Shown here piece by piece: positions 34,999 through 43,116 of a stretch of 64,000 nucleotides of DNA; positions within the stretch are counted from its first letter, which is position 1; the number at the start of each line of letters is the position of its first letter. The notes under the pieces are model-generated. The model did not search any database. It had not been told where the DNA came from and saw only the letters and a list, made by a program, of their open reading frames with translations. A program made the position numbers and the translations under genes. The stretch covers positions 1 to 64,000 of the forward strand of contig JAHLLM010000028.1 in the NCBI GenBank assembly GCA_020444175.1, given 5' to 3'. Source of the DNA: Desulfobulbaceae bacterium. GTDB lineage: Bacteria; Desulfobacterota; Desulfobulbia; Desulfobulbales; SURF-16.

Positions 34999-35245
34999 TT
35001 TTGATTACCACTCATTTTAGCCAAGGTTATAGCTATAATATTAATTTTTCTTGTCATTTCGTACGATTTCTTGTCATCTCGGTGCCTCACAAGCTCGCTT
35101 ACCGGAACGGATGTGAGAAATCTTTATTGCGGTGGAGTCAGGTTTCTCACATCCGTTCGAAATGACGACATTGGTAGTATTGTAGACAATTCATTAGGTG
35201 ACATGCAACTTGGCAACTATGGCTGAAAATGAGTGGTAATCAAAA
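34999..35245. repeat. Palindromic element 2 with the same ends
   Basis: The left end TTTTGATTACCACTCATTTT (34999-35018) and right end AAATGAGTGGTAATCAAAA (35227-35245) are inverted copies that match element 1. The inside differs: AACGGATGTGAGAAA (35106-35120) pairs with TTTCTCACATCCGTT (35143-35157). TTTCTCACATCCGTTCGAAATGAC (35143-35166) equals the right end of the GIY-YIG element at 41504-41527. TGTAGACA occurs after the inner palindrome in both elements. Confidence 0.6.
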
Positions 35246-35248
35246 ATA

Positions 35249-35776
35249 TTAATGTGTTTCATCTTCAGGAAATGCAAAATGAACAGGAAAATGAGTATAG
35301 CTTACTTCCACTTGCAAAGGGAAGCTTCCGAAACGTTTTCCAATTATTTTCCCATTGTTTTTATAAACAACACCCGCCTGCTGATCCATTGCCTTAAAAT
35401 GATGCAGATATTGTTGAATGGAAAACATTCCCTCATCAAAAAAATATGCTGACGACAGAAAAAAAGCAGGAACAACAACAGTCGAATTCTGCTCAAGCGT
35501 TATGATGATTGTCAGCAATCGTTCCATATGCTTACCAATCATCTCGTCTCCCTTGAAAAGCTCTATTTTCCAGCTTGAATTATTTGTTACTCTTCCCTGA
35601 GATATGCCGTCATAATTTTCAACTTGCTCAACCTCAATCATTTTTTCCTGCAGAGCCTGCTCATACGAAATTTTGCCTGCATCTTGATCACAATTTCTTT
35701 CTAATAAAATATTCCGGAAAGAAACTGTTTGCTGCTGATTTTTTGTCCATGCCCAAGTCTGCATAATTTTTCCCAT
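35249..35776 (-). CDS. DUF6569/ARPP-1-like protein
   Basis: This 175-residue protein lacks a signal peptide. The pattern KISYEQALQEKMIEVEQVEN, then GRVTNNSSWKIELFKGDEMI and KHMERLLTIIITLEQNSTVV, matches my memory of the ARPP-1 domain. That domain is named for association with ADP-ribosylglycohydrolases and rhodanese-phosphatases. Its biochemical role is not known to me; a link to NAD or ADP-ribose metabolism is suggested from genome context in other species. Here it is divergent from a WYL regulator whose next gene is a macrodomain ADP-ribose hydrolase, which agrees with that link. A 10-bp dyad lies in the shared promoter region. Confidence 0.6.
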   Translation of the reverse strand: MGKIMQTWAWTKNQQQTVSFRNILLERNCDQDAGKISYEQALQEKMIEVEQVENYDGISQGRVTNNSSWKIELFKGDEMIGKHMERLLTIIITLEQNSTVVVPAFFLSSAYFFDEGMFSIQQYLHHFKAMDQQAGVVYKNNGKIIGKRFGSFPLQVEVSYTHFPVHFAFPEDETH

Positions 35777-35836
35777 GATGTCCCCCTTTTGATTTACTTC
35801 AGATGATTTATTTTGTTTGAATCACCATACAAAAGG

Positions 35837-35861
35837 TGGTAGGACAAATAATGTCCTACCA
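35837..35861. promoter_or_regulatory. 10-bp inverted repeat, likely operator of the WYL regulator
   Basis: TGGTAGGACA (35837-35846) and TGTCCTACCA (35852-35861) are exact inverted copies with a 5-base spacer. The dyad sits in the 105-base divergent region, ending 20 bases before the WYL start and 60 bases from the ARPP-1-like start. WYL repressors such as BrxR and CapW bind comparable dyads and autoregulate. Confidence 0.62.
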
Positions 35862-35881
35862 AATAAAAAAAGAAAAAAATT

Positions 35882-36856
35882 ATGAAAAAATTTAAACCGC
35901 AGCACAGCCGACTTCTTTTCATCGACAAAAAAATACGGGAAAATTGCTACCCAAGTTGCGCAACTCTCGCTGAAGAATGGGAAGTAAGCAGCAAAACCAT
36001 CCAGCGCGACCTTGACTACATGCGAAACATGCTTGATGCGCCTCTCTCCTATAGTGCAAAAAAAAGAGGATATTACTATACAGAAGAGAACTTCCATCTT
36101 CCAGCCATGGCTCTCAATGACAGCGACCTGTTTGCTATCTTTATTGCAGGCAAGGTACTGAAACAATATGAAAATACCCCCATTTACAGCCGTCTCACAT
36201 CGGTTTTCGACAAAATAAGCGATTCTCTTCCTGAAAAAGTGACAATGGACCCGACCCATCTGGAAGGCAGATTCTCCTTTTTTCAGAACCCTCTCACTAC
36301 TATTTCGACAACGATCTGGGAAAACATTTTTAACGCACTGCGGTCATCAAAAACAATCTCAATTCTTTATCGGAAACCTGGCATATCATCGCCTGAAAAA
36401 CGCTGCATTGACCCGTATCATGTAATCAGCTTTCAGGGAGAATGGTATGTTGTCGCCTTTTGCCGGACAAAGCAAGACATAAGAACCTTTGCACTTTCAC
36501 GTATCAGCGAGGCGCTCCTGACTGATAACTTTTTTAAAATTGCCGAAGATTTTGACTTTCAGCAGACAACACGAAGTCGTTTTGGTGTACAATGGAGCGA
36601 GAAAGAATACGAGGTCAAAATTAGATTTTCAGCCCAGGCAGCTCCCTATGTCAAGGAAAGGATATGGCAACCGGGTCAAAAAATATCAGAAAATGTTGAC
36701 AAGAGCATCATTATGACATGCACGGTAAGCCACCTGTTTGAACTCAAAAGATGGATCCTCTCATGGGGAAACATGGCCCGTGTCCTTGAACCGGTTGAGC
36801 TAGCTGACGAGATAAAAAAAACACTCCAGGATTCGCTAAATAATTACGAGGTCTAA
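35882..36856 (+). CDS. HTH-WYL transcriptional regulator
   Basis: This 324-residue protein has an N-terminal HTH ([21 protein letters not shown] near residue 27) and a WYL domain ([20 protein letters not shown], then [10 protein letters not shown] near residues 178-215), with a C-terminal WCX extension. WYL domains sense ligands, often nucleic acid or nucleotide signals. They commonly control defence, DNA damage or metabolic operons. The gene heads an apparent operon: the macrodomain gene starts 1 base after its stop codon. It probably autoregulates through the dyad upstream. Confidence 0.85.
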   Translation: MKKFKPQHSRLLFIDKKIRENCYPSCATLAEEWEVSSKTIQRDLDYMRNMLDAPLSYSAKKRGYYYTEENFHLPAMALNDSDLFAIFIAGKVLKQYENTPIYSRLTSVFDKISDSLPEKVTMDPTHLEGRFSFFQNPLTTISTTIWENIFNALRSSKTISILYRKPGISSPEKRCIDPYHVISFQGEWYVVAFCRTKQDIRTFALSRISEALLTDNFFKIAEDFDFQQTTRSRFGVQWSEKEYEVKIRFSAQAAPYVKERIWQPGQKISENVDKSIIMTCTVSHLFELKRWILSWGNMARVLEPVELADEIKKTLQDSLNNYEV

Positions 36857-36857
36857 A

Positions 36858-37367
36858 ATGGGCAGGGAAATTATTGAACTGCGGGAAACAGATATCACAA
36901 CTTTACAGGTCGATGCAATCATCAACGCGGCCAACAATTCACTGCTTGGAGGCGGCGGAGTTGACGGCGCTATCCACAGGGCAGCGGGCCCGGAACTTTT
37001 AAAAGAATGCCGCACTCTAAACGGATGTCCTACTGGTGAAGCCAAAATAACCAAGGCATATAAGCTTCCCTGCCGCTATGTTATCCATACGGTTGGCCCT
37101 GTCTGGCACGGCGGAAAGGACAATGAAGCTGAACTTCTTGCCTCCTGTTACCGCAATATTTTTACCCTTGCCGATGAATATACCCTGAAATCTCTTGCCA
37201 TCCCTGCCATAAGCACCGGGGTTTATGGATACCCCAAACCGCAAGCAGCCCGTATCGCCGTTTGCGAATCTCTTACGGCAACTAAACAATATTCCAGCTT
37301 AAAGCATATTATTTTCACCTGTTTTAACGAAGACAGCAAAAAGGCGTATGAAGAGGCTCTCAAATGA
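36858..37367 (+). CDS. Macrodomain ADP-ribose hydrolase (YmdB/MacroD-type)
   Basis: This 169-residue macrodomain has [20 protein letters not shown] followed by [13 protein letters not shown], the MacroD signature for removing ADP-ribose from acidic residues or hydrolysing O-acetyl-ADP-ribose. The second ribose/phosphate loop is [20 protein letters not shown] near residue 115. The N-terminal substrate loop with Asn-Asn and the GGGGVD catalytic region look intact. It is coupled to the WYL gene upstream and overlaps the M20 gene by 4 bases. Confidence 0.9.
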   Translation: MGREIIELRETDITTLQVDAIINAANNSLLGGGGVDGAIHRAAGPELLKECRTLNGCPTGEAKITKAYKLPCRYVIHTVGPVWHGGKDNEAELLASCYRNIFTLADEYTLKSLAIPAISTGVYGYPKPQAARIAVCESLTATKQYSSLKHIIFTCFNEDSKKAYEEALK

Positions 37368-38545
37368 AAAACCCGCTTACACCGGATAAAAAACTTATTG
37401 AGTGGATGACGGACATTCGCAGGCACATTCATCAAAATCCGGAACTTTCTTATCACGAATTTCAGACAGCTGAGTTTATAGCAGAAAAGCTTGACGAACT
37501 TTCCATCAGCTTTCAAAAGGGTATTGCCCAAACAGGCCTGGTTGCAACCATAGGAGAACAAAAACAAGGTGAACGTATAGTTGCCCTGCGTGCAGACATG
37601 GATGCCCTTCCCATATTTGAAAAAACCGGCCTGTCATTCTCCTCTATAAAACCAGGTGTCATGCATGCATGCGGCCATGATGGACATGTAGCCATGCTGC
37701 TTGGCGCAGCAGCGCTTCTTCAAAAACAAGAGGTTAAAGGGAAAGTTGTTTTGCTTTTTCAACCTGCAGAGGAAGAAGAAGGCGGAGCACAAAAAATGAT
37801 CGAACAAGGGGCGCTTGATGGTGTCTCATTTATTTTTGCAGGACATATTGATCGCCATTTTTCAGTTGGTGAACTTGCCGTGCAGCCTGGACTCATTTGC
37901 GCTTTTACTGATGAATTCAGAATTACTATCCGAGGCCAGGGAGGTCATGCAGCCAAACCACATGAAACCATTGATTGCATCGTTGTGGCGAGTCTGCTGG
38001 TAATGAGCATGCAGACCCTTGTTTCACGGGAAATCAACCCATCATTCCCCACTGTTGTCACGGTTGGGAAGATATCCGGTGGCAGCGCCGCCAATGTTAT
38101 AGCTGATCAGGCTGTACTTGAAGGAACCATCCGGACAACCCACCCCGAGTCCCGGGAAAAAATAATCACGGGTCTTGAACGGATGGTGTTAGCCATGGAA
38201 GACCTGTATAATGCTAAGACGGAAATTAAAATTACCCCAGGCTACCCACCGGTTATTAATGATGAAAAAGCGGTCGTCATTGCCCAGCAGGCGGTTTTAG
38301 ATACTGTGGGGGAAAGCGGTTTGCAAAACCAGCCAAACCCGAGCCTGGGCGGTGAGGATTTTTCATTTTTCCTGAAAAAAACATCGGGTTGCCTGGCTCG
38401 CTTTGGGGCAAGGCGTGATGATCTGGCAAATGTCGCTGCCCATAGTCCACGATTTGACTTTGACGAAAGAGTGCTGCCAATAGGTGCCGAGTACTTGGCA
38501 CGATGCGCATTGCTGGCATTGGAGCATACAGAAAATATGGATTAA
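37364..38545 (+). CDS. M20 family amidohydrolase (hippurate/IAA-conjugate type)
   Basis: This 393-residue zinc or manganese hydrolase begins with the family motif [20 protein letters not shown]. It has ADMDALPI near residue 77 and metal site [17 protein letters not shown] near residue 100, then [10 protein letters not shown] and FAGHID. The lid domain has [13 protein letters not shown]. Relatives cleave N-acyl or aminoacyl amides such as hippurate, or conjugates of amino acids. It overlaps the macrodomain gene by 4 bases (ATGA) and is 6 bases from the ligase gene, so it belongs to the same operon. Confidence 0.88.
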   Translation: MKNPLTPDKKLIEWMTDIRRHIHQNPELSYHEFQTAEFIAEKLDELSISFQKGIAQTGLVATIGEQKQGERIVALRADMDALPIFEKTGLSFSSIKPGVMHACGHDGHVAMLLGAAALLQKQEVKGKVVLLFQPAEEEEGGAQKMIEQGALDGVSFIFAGHIDRHFSVGELAVQPGLICAFTDEFRITIRGQGGHAAKPHETIDCIVVASLLVMSMQTLVSREINPSFPTVVTVGKISGGSAANVIADQAVLEGTIRTTHPESREKIITGLERMVLAMEDLYNAKTEIKITPGYPPVINDEKAVVIAQQAVLDTVGESGLQNQPNPSLGGEDFSFFLKKTSGCLARFGARRDDLANVAAHSPRFDFDERVLPIGAEYLARCALLALEHTENMD

Positions 38546-38551
38546 CGTGCT

Positions 38552-39655
38552 ATGCAACCACTTGAATTTATCCCAAGCGATCCTTTTACAATCGGTGTCG
38601 AGCTCGAATTCCAGCTTCTCGATCCGGTCACTTATGACCTGACTCCCAGTGGTCCGAAACTGCTTAAAAAGATTGATTCGGATCTTCGGCCTTATGTAAA
38701 AGCTGAGTTTATCCAATCCATGGTTGAAATATGCACCCCCGTCTGCAATAACATGACTGAAGTTGCCGACAAACTAGGTGCACTCTGCAAGAGCATCTAT
38801 TCACTTTCCTCACAAAGCAATTGCATTCCTTTTGCAACAAGCCTTCATCCATTTGCTTTGATAAACGCCAGACAAACCTCCCCAGGCAAGCGATATCATG
38901 AGATTATGGATCACTTGCAGATTGCAGGGCGCCGTATGATGACCCAGGCCATGCATGTCCATATCGGCATGGATGACAAGGAACGCACCATTCAGGTATG
39001 CAATGATATACGCCAGTACCTGCCCATCCTTCTGGCCCTCACAACCTCTTCTCCTTTTCTCGAAGGTGAGAATACCGGTTTTTACTCCTACCGCACAAAT
39101 ATCTTCTGTTGCCTCCCAAGGACGGGTATCCCTGACACACTGAGAAACTGGAAAGATTTTGAAGAAATCATTGTCATACTTAACGAGGCCACCATCCTTA
39201 ACGGCATCAAGGAACTCTGGTGGGATGTGCGACCCCATCCTGATTTCGGCACCATAGAAATTCGGATATGCGATCTTCCTTCTCAATTTAATCAGGTTCT
39301 GGCCATTGCAGCTTTGATTCAGGCCCTTGTCGCCACATTGGCTGATTCCCCGGAACAAAGACGTTACAGCAAGGAAATCATCACCCATAATAAATGGCAT
39401 GCCGCGCGCTATGGACTGGATGGCACATTCATCAACCATCGCCCCGGCAGACATCCAACTTTTAAATCTGCCGCAGAAGATTTACTGAGTCTCATCACTC
39501 CCAAGGCAAAATCATTAAACAGCGGAGATTTTCTTCGCCCCATAAATGATATTCTGGCACAGGGAAGCAGCGCACACAGGCAATTGAAGCTGCATAAGGA
39601 GCATGACAACCTGCAGTCTGTGATCGAAATACTTCAAAAGGAATTCTGGCAATGA
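38552..39655 (+). CDS. ybdK: YbdK-type carboxylate-amine ligase (GCS2 family)
   Basis: This 367-residue protein begins with FTIGVELEFQLLDPVTYDLT and contains MTQAMHVHIGMDD near residue 130, then RPHPDFGTIEIRICDLPS near residue 227. These are the magnesium and ATP-site acidic and histidine residues of glutamate-cysteine ligase family 2. E. coli YbdK is a weak gamma-glutamylcysteine synthetase; many relatives act on other amines. In this operon it could make a gamma-glutamyl amide. Its stop codon overlaps the start of the gamma-glutamyltransferase-like gene by 4 bases. Confidence 0.86.
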   Translation: MQPLEFIPSDPFTIGVELEFQLLDPVTYDLTPSGPKLLKKIDSDLRPYVKAEFIQSMVEICTPVCNNMTEVADKLGALCKSIYSLSSQSNCIPFATSLHPFALINARQTSPGKRYHEIMDHLQIAGRRMMTQAMHVHIGMDDKERTIQVCNDIRQYLPILLALTTSSPFLEGENTGFYSYRTNIFCCLPRTGIPDTLRNWKDFEEIIVILNEATILNGIKELWWDVRPHPDFGTIEIRICDLPSQFNQVLAIAALIQALVATLADSPEQRRYSKEIITHNKWHAARYGLDGTFINHRPGRHPTFKSAAEDLLSLITPKAKSLNSGDFLRPINDILAQGSSAHRQLKLHKEHDNLQSVIEILQKEFWQ

Positions 39656-41136
39656 CATTTATGAACATTTGTGCTTCCGGACATCCTTTGGTCAGTGAAG
39701 CAGCAATAGAAATACTCGACCAGGGAGGAAATGCATTTGACGCTGTTCTTGCCGCAGGTTTTGTCAGTTCCGTTGCAGAACCCGCCCTGACAAGTCTTGG
39801 GGGAGGCGGATTTCTTATGTCACGCACCTCGAATAATGAAATTTTCCTTTTTGATTTTTTTACTGACACCCCAGGAAAAGGCCTTGGAAAAGTTGAACCT
39901 GATCCTCATTTTTTCCCGGTTACGGTAGAATTCTCCGGCTCAAATCAGGACTTTAATGTCGGCATGGGATCTGTTGCAGTGCCCGGCACCTTGAAAGGCT
40001 ATCTGCATGTCCACAAAAAGCTTGGCAGTCTTCCTCTCTCACGAATTCTGCAACCAGCTGTAAAGGCTGCCCGTTCAGGAGTGCATCTCTCGGAACAACA
40101 GGCGCATTTCCTGGAACTTCTTGAACCCATACTCACTATGACCGAAGAGGGAAAAAAGCTTTACTTGCAAGATGGCTGTTATCCCGGCACTGGGCATCTT
40201 CTGAAAAATAATGATCTTGCTGCTTTTTTTGAGCATCTTGCAGATGATCATGATGCAACTTTTTATTCAGGAAAATGGGCTGAACAGATCAATAAGGACA
40301 TGGCGAACGGCAAAGGCATTCTCACCAGAGATGATCTTAGCCAATATCAGGTAATAGAAAGGGATCCCATTTCGGTTAACTACAAAGGCTTTACCTTGCT
40401 GACCAATCCACCTCCGTCATTTGGCGGCAGCCTCATTGCCATGGCCCTTGAAGAGCTTGCAACATACTCACACTTACCCTGCAGTCCCTCCTCTCCTGAA
40501 TATGTTTTCGCCCACGGGAAGATAATGCTCTCTGTCGATGAAATGCGCCATAAGGTGCATAACAATAATGTGGCGAGTCAGAAGCAAAAAACTTTCAGCC
40601 GGGGGACCACCCATATCAGTGTTGTTGACAAAGCCGGCAATGTCGCCTCCCTGACAAATTCAAACGGTGAAGGTTCCGGATATATCGTGCCTGGCACAGG
40701 TATTATGCTCAACAACATGATGGGGGAAGATGATCTTCACCCAGGCGGATTTCACACTGACCCGCCCGGGATGCGGGTAGCATCCATGATGTCTCCATCG
40801 ATCCTTCTGGATACGAATGAAGAGGTTAAACTTGTTATCGGCAGCGGCGGCAGCAAACGAATTCGCACCACCCTCACCCAGGTCATTTCCCTTATTGTGG
40901 ACTGCGGATTAGATGTACAGGAGGCAATTAATTTTCCAAGACTGCATTGGGACGGAGAGTCATTTCAAGTTGAACCTGGATTTTCAACAGAAGCTTTACG
41001 CGAACTAGGCAAACTTGGGCCGGTCAATGTCTGGTCGGAGAAAAACGTTTACTTTGGAGGCGTCCACGCCGTTATGCCTGGTCAGGGCGGGGGGGGTGAT
41101 CCCAGACGTGGTGGTGCGGTTAGAATCTCTGGATAA
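39652..41136 (+). CDS. Gamma-glutamyltransferase-like Ntn hydrolase
   Basis: This 494-residue protein has SLGGGGFLMSRT near residue 46 and the processing/catalytic threonine in FSRGTTHISVVDKAGNVASL near residue 320. NSNGEGSGYIVPGTGIMLNN and IGSGGSKRIRT follow. Self-cleavage before the Thr would give two subunits. The substrate-carboxylate arginine of classical enzymes (DFRE in E. coli) is absent: the matching region reads FLFDFFTDTPGKG. This indicates a different subfamily with an unknown gamma-glutamyl substrate. No signal peptide is visible, so it would be cytoplasmic. It is the last gene of the operon. Confidence 0.82.
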   Translation: MTFMNICASGHPLVSEAAIEILDQGGNAFDAVLAAGFVSSVAEPALTSLGGGGFLMSRTSNNEIFLFDFFTDTPGKGLGKVEPDPHFFPVTVEFSGSNQDFNVGMGSVAVPGTLKGYLHVHKKLGSLPLSRILQPAVKAARSGVHLSEQQAHFLELLEPILTMTEEGKKLYLQDGCYPGTGHLLKNNDLAAFFEHLADDHDATFYSGKWAEQINKDMANGKGILTRDDLSQYQVIERDPISVNYKGFTLLTNPPPSFGGSLIAMALEELATYSHLPCSPSSPEYVFAHGKIMLSVDEMRHKVHNNNVASQKQKTFSRGTTHISVVDKAGNVASLTNSNGEGSGYIVPGTGIMLNNMMGEDDLHPGGFHTDPPGMRVASMMSPSILLDTNEEVKLVIGSGGSKRIRTTLTQVISLIVDCGLDVQEAINFPRLHWDGESFQVEPGFSTEALRELGKLGPVNVWSEKNVYFGGVHAVMPGQGGGGDPRRGGAVRISG

Positions 41137-41181
41137 CTACAAACAAAGACACTTTGTAATCCTGCCATCATATGCCTTTCT

Positions 41182-41527
41182 GTCATTTCGACCAAAGGGA
41201 GAAATCTGACTTGAACAGATCTTATTTTGTCTATCTTATGACCAACTGGAACAATAAAGTGTTGTATACAGGAGTGACCAACAATCTGGAACGTCGAGTT
41301 TTTGAGCATAAAAATAAGAAGACAAAGGGATTTGCAGCAAAATACAATGTCACAAAACTTGTGTATTATGAAGAAACCAATGATGTAGAGTCTGCAATTG
41401 CCAGGGAAAAAGAAATTAAAAAGTGGCGTCGGGAGAAAAAGAACAAGCTCATAAGTGTCATGAACCCAAAATGGGAGGATCTGGCCTCTTTCGAGAGATA
41501 AGATTTCTCACATCCGTTCGAAATGAC
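41182..41527 (+). mobile_element. 346-bp single-gene element with terminal inverted repeats
   Basis: The left end GTCATTTCGA-N7-GAGAAATCT (41182-41207) is mirrored by the right end AGATTTCTC-N8-TCGAAATGAC (41501-41527). They enclose one GIY-YIG gene that starts 4 bases inside the left end and whose stop shares one base with the right end. The left end contains GGGAG, which would serve as the ribosome site. Gene-less relatives of the right end occur at 35143-35166 and 41542-41558. No clear target duplication is visible. Confidence 0.6.
41211..41501 (+). CDS. GIY-YIG nuclease family protein (UPF0213/YhbQ-like)
   Basis: I take the TTG at 41211 as start, with GGGAG 9 bases upstream; the ATG at 41172 lies outside the inverted repeat and would translate the repeat itself. 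The 96-residue protein has FVYLMTN near residue 5, YTGVTNNLERRVFEHK near residue 17 and ESAIAREKEIKKWRREKK near residue 61. That is the GIY-YIG core with the tyrosine, arginine and glutamate of the active site. Small stand-alone members are abundant, and their physiological role is unclear. Its tight enclosure between inverted repeats suggests that it is the protein of a tiny mobile unit. Confidence 0.82.
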   Translation: MNRSYFVYLMTNWNNKVLYTGVTNNLERRVFEHKNKKTKGFAAKYNVTKLVYYEETNDVESAIAREKEIKKWRREKKNKLISVMNPKWEDLASFER

Positions 41528-41567
41528 ACCTGCATCCTCTTGTCATTCCGAACGGATGTAGGAAGTT
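41511..41567. repeat. Palindromic repeat overlapping the GIY-YIG element right end
   Basis: CATCCGTTCGAAATGAC (41511-41527) and GTCATTCCGAACGGATG (41542-41558) form a 17-bp inverted repeat with one mismatch around 14 bases. The same CATCCGTTCGAAATGAC arm occurs inside palindromic element 2 (35150-35166). It lies downstream of the GIY-YIG gene. Confidence 0.6.
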
Positions 41568-41655
41568 TGACCGTGAAGATAAAGATTCCTCCCTCGAGTT
41601 CTATAACTAAATCGCAATACTCCGAGACGACAAATAAAACAGCATCCCATAAAAA

Positions 41656-42975
41656 CTATCGCATCAGGCTCACAACAGTCTCAAGGTGATGTGTCTGGGG
41701 AAACATATCCACCACCTTTATTTTTTCAACCTGAAACCCTTCTTTTTCAAGCTGGACAAGATCACGGCACAAGGTGGCGGGATCACAGGAAATATAGATT
41801 ACCTGCCTTGCTGCAATATGAGATAAAAAGGGAACAACCTCGTTGCACCCCTGGCGGGGTGGGTCAAGGAGTACCAGATCAAATTTTTCTCCTGCTTTGG
41901 CAAAGCCTTCCGCCCCATCACGGGCGGATGATTTTGCAAAGATACATTTTTCAGAAAGCCCATTTCGTTCCGCGTTTCGCTTGGCACTGCGGATAGCTGA
42001 GCGCTGCAAATCCATGCCCCGAACATACATTCCTCTCTGTGCCAGTGGCAAAGAGAAATTTCCCATGCCGCAAAAAAGATCAAGTGCTGTGCCCTTATTC
42101 AAGTCCATTAACCATTCAAGAACAAGGGCGATGAGATTTTCATTCTGGGCAAGATTCACCTGGGAAAAGCCACCTGGTTCAAGATCCATATGCAGTTTGT
42201 CGTCACTTGGCAACAGATGTTCAAAGTGTAAAAAATGCGCTTCAGGTTTATTTTGCACGGGATACATGCCAACCATGCCGTAATCTGTCGCCAAAACCAC
42301 GACACTTTTCAGGCGAGAACAGTCGCTGATCAGCTTCTCTATTCTTTTTTTATCAGCCGGACGGGGTTTTCGCGTCATATGGAAAAGGCCAACAACCTGT
42401 TCATCAACCGGACTAAGGCGAAGTTCTAAGGATGAGAGATGACTCGACATTTCATAAAATACAGATGAACTGTTTAGAGAATTCAACACCTCATTTATCT
42501 CTTTCCTGGCCAGCAGACAGATGGAAACCTGCTCAACATCGTGGCTGCGAGACCGATAAAAGCCCAGTTTGCCATTTTTGCTTATCCGAAGTTTGATTCT
42601 CTGGCGATAGTGAAACGTGAGGGGTGAAGCGATAGGGGTGAGGAGACGGTCTTTCATATCAGCTTGAAAAGAAAAGCGCTCAAGCTGCTCTTGGAACATG
42701 AAATTTTTATAATATGCCTGTTTCTCGGGTAATACGTGCTGAAAATCACAACCGCCACATTCTCCGAAATGTGGACATGGCGGGCTTACCCTGTCCGGCG
42801 ATGGTTCAAGAATGTGTACGGCTTCTGCCTGGGTATACTTTTTAGTTTTGTGGACAGTCATCACTTCGACTTTTTCGCCGGGAAGTACATGGGGAACCAT
42901 GACCACTTTCCCGTCCGAAGTACGGCCAAGACCAAGACCGCCGATGACGAGTTTTTCTATCTGAAGGGTTGACAT
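41656..42975 (-). CDS. rlmD: 23S rRNA (uracil-5-)-methyltransferase RlmD/RumA family
   Basis: I start at the ATG at 42975, giving 439 residues; the 13 extra codons upstream come from the hairpin at 42991-43053. An N-terminal TRAM domain (LVIGGLGLGRTSDGKVVMVP) is followed by the [4Fe-4S] cysteines CPHFGECGGCDFQH near residue 68. The SAM site is ALDLFCGMGNFSLPLAQRG, and the catalytic cysteine is in ISCDPATLCRDL near residue 402. The protein ends in QTHHLETVVSLMR. It makes m5U in 23S rRNA (m5U1939 in E. coli). Confidence 0.86.
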   Translation of the reverse strand: MSTLQIEKLVIGGLGLGRTSDGKVVMVPHVLPGEKVEVMTVHKTKKYTQAEAVHILEPSPDRVSPPCPHFGECGGCDFQHVLPEKQAYYKNFMFQEQLERFSFQADMKDRLLTPIASPLTFHYRQRIKLRISKNGKLGFYRSRSHDVEQVSICLLARKEINEVLNSLNSSSVFYEMSSHLSSLELRLSPVDEQVVGLFHMTRKPRPADKKRIEKLISDCSRLKSVVVLATDYGMVGMYPVQNKPEAHFLHFEHLLPSDDKLHMDLEPGGFSQVNLAQNENLIALVLEWLMDLNKGTALDLFCGMGNFSLPLAQRGMYVRGMDLQRSAIRSAKRNAERNGLSEKCIFAKSSARDGAEGFAKAGEKFDLVLLDPPRQGCNEVVPFLSHIAARQVIYISCDPATLCRDLVQLEKEGFQVEKIKVVDMFPQTHHLETVVSLMR

Positions 42976-42990
42976 ATTTTTTAACGGACA

Positions 42991-43053
42991 AACCACAAAG
43001 GCACAGAGACACAAAGAATTTCTTTTTCTTCGTGTCTCTGTGCCTTTGTGGTT
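42991..43053. repeat. Long perfect hairpin (AACCACAAAGGCACAGAGACAC)
   Basis: The 22-base arm at 42991-43012 is exactly inverted at 43032-43053, and pairing continues for five of the next six positions around a short loop. The arm is a sequence type seen repeatedly between genes in many bacteria. It lies between rlmD and the terminator of the PEP-CTERM gene. Confidence 0.7.
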
Positions 43054-43060
43054 AAAACAA

Positions 43061-43094
43061 AAATCCCGTCAGTTAATCAAAACTGACGGGATTT
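43061..43094 (-). terminator. Rho-independent terminator of the dockerin/PEP-CTERM operon
   Basis: AAATCCCGTCAGTT and AACTGACGGGATTT form a perfect 14-bp stem with a 6-base loop, 22 bases past the PEP-CTERM gene. On the minus strand it runs into TTTTTGTTTT. Confidence 0.9.
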
Positions 43095-43116
43095 CTTATA
43101 GGATTGTTTTTTCTTA

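Noticed and set aside
41172-41210. ATG start of the GIY-YIG gene at 41172
   Set aside because: It would translate the terminal inverted repeat into CHFDQREKS, a common misannotation of this repeat; the TTG at 41211 has a ribosome site.
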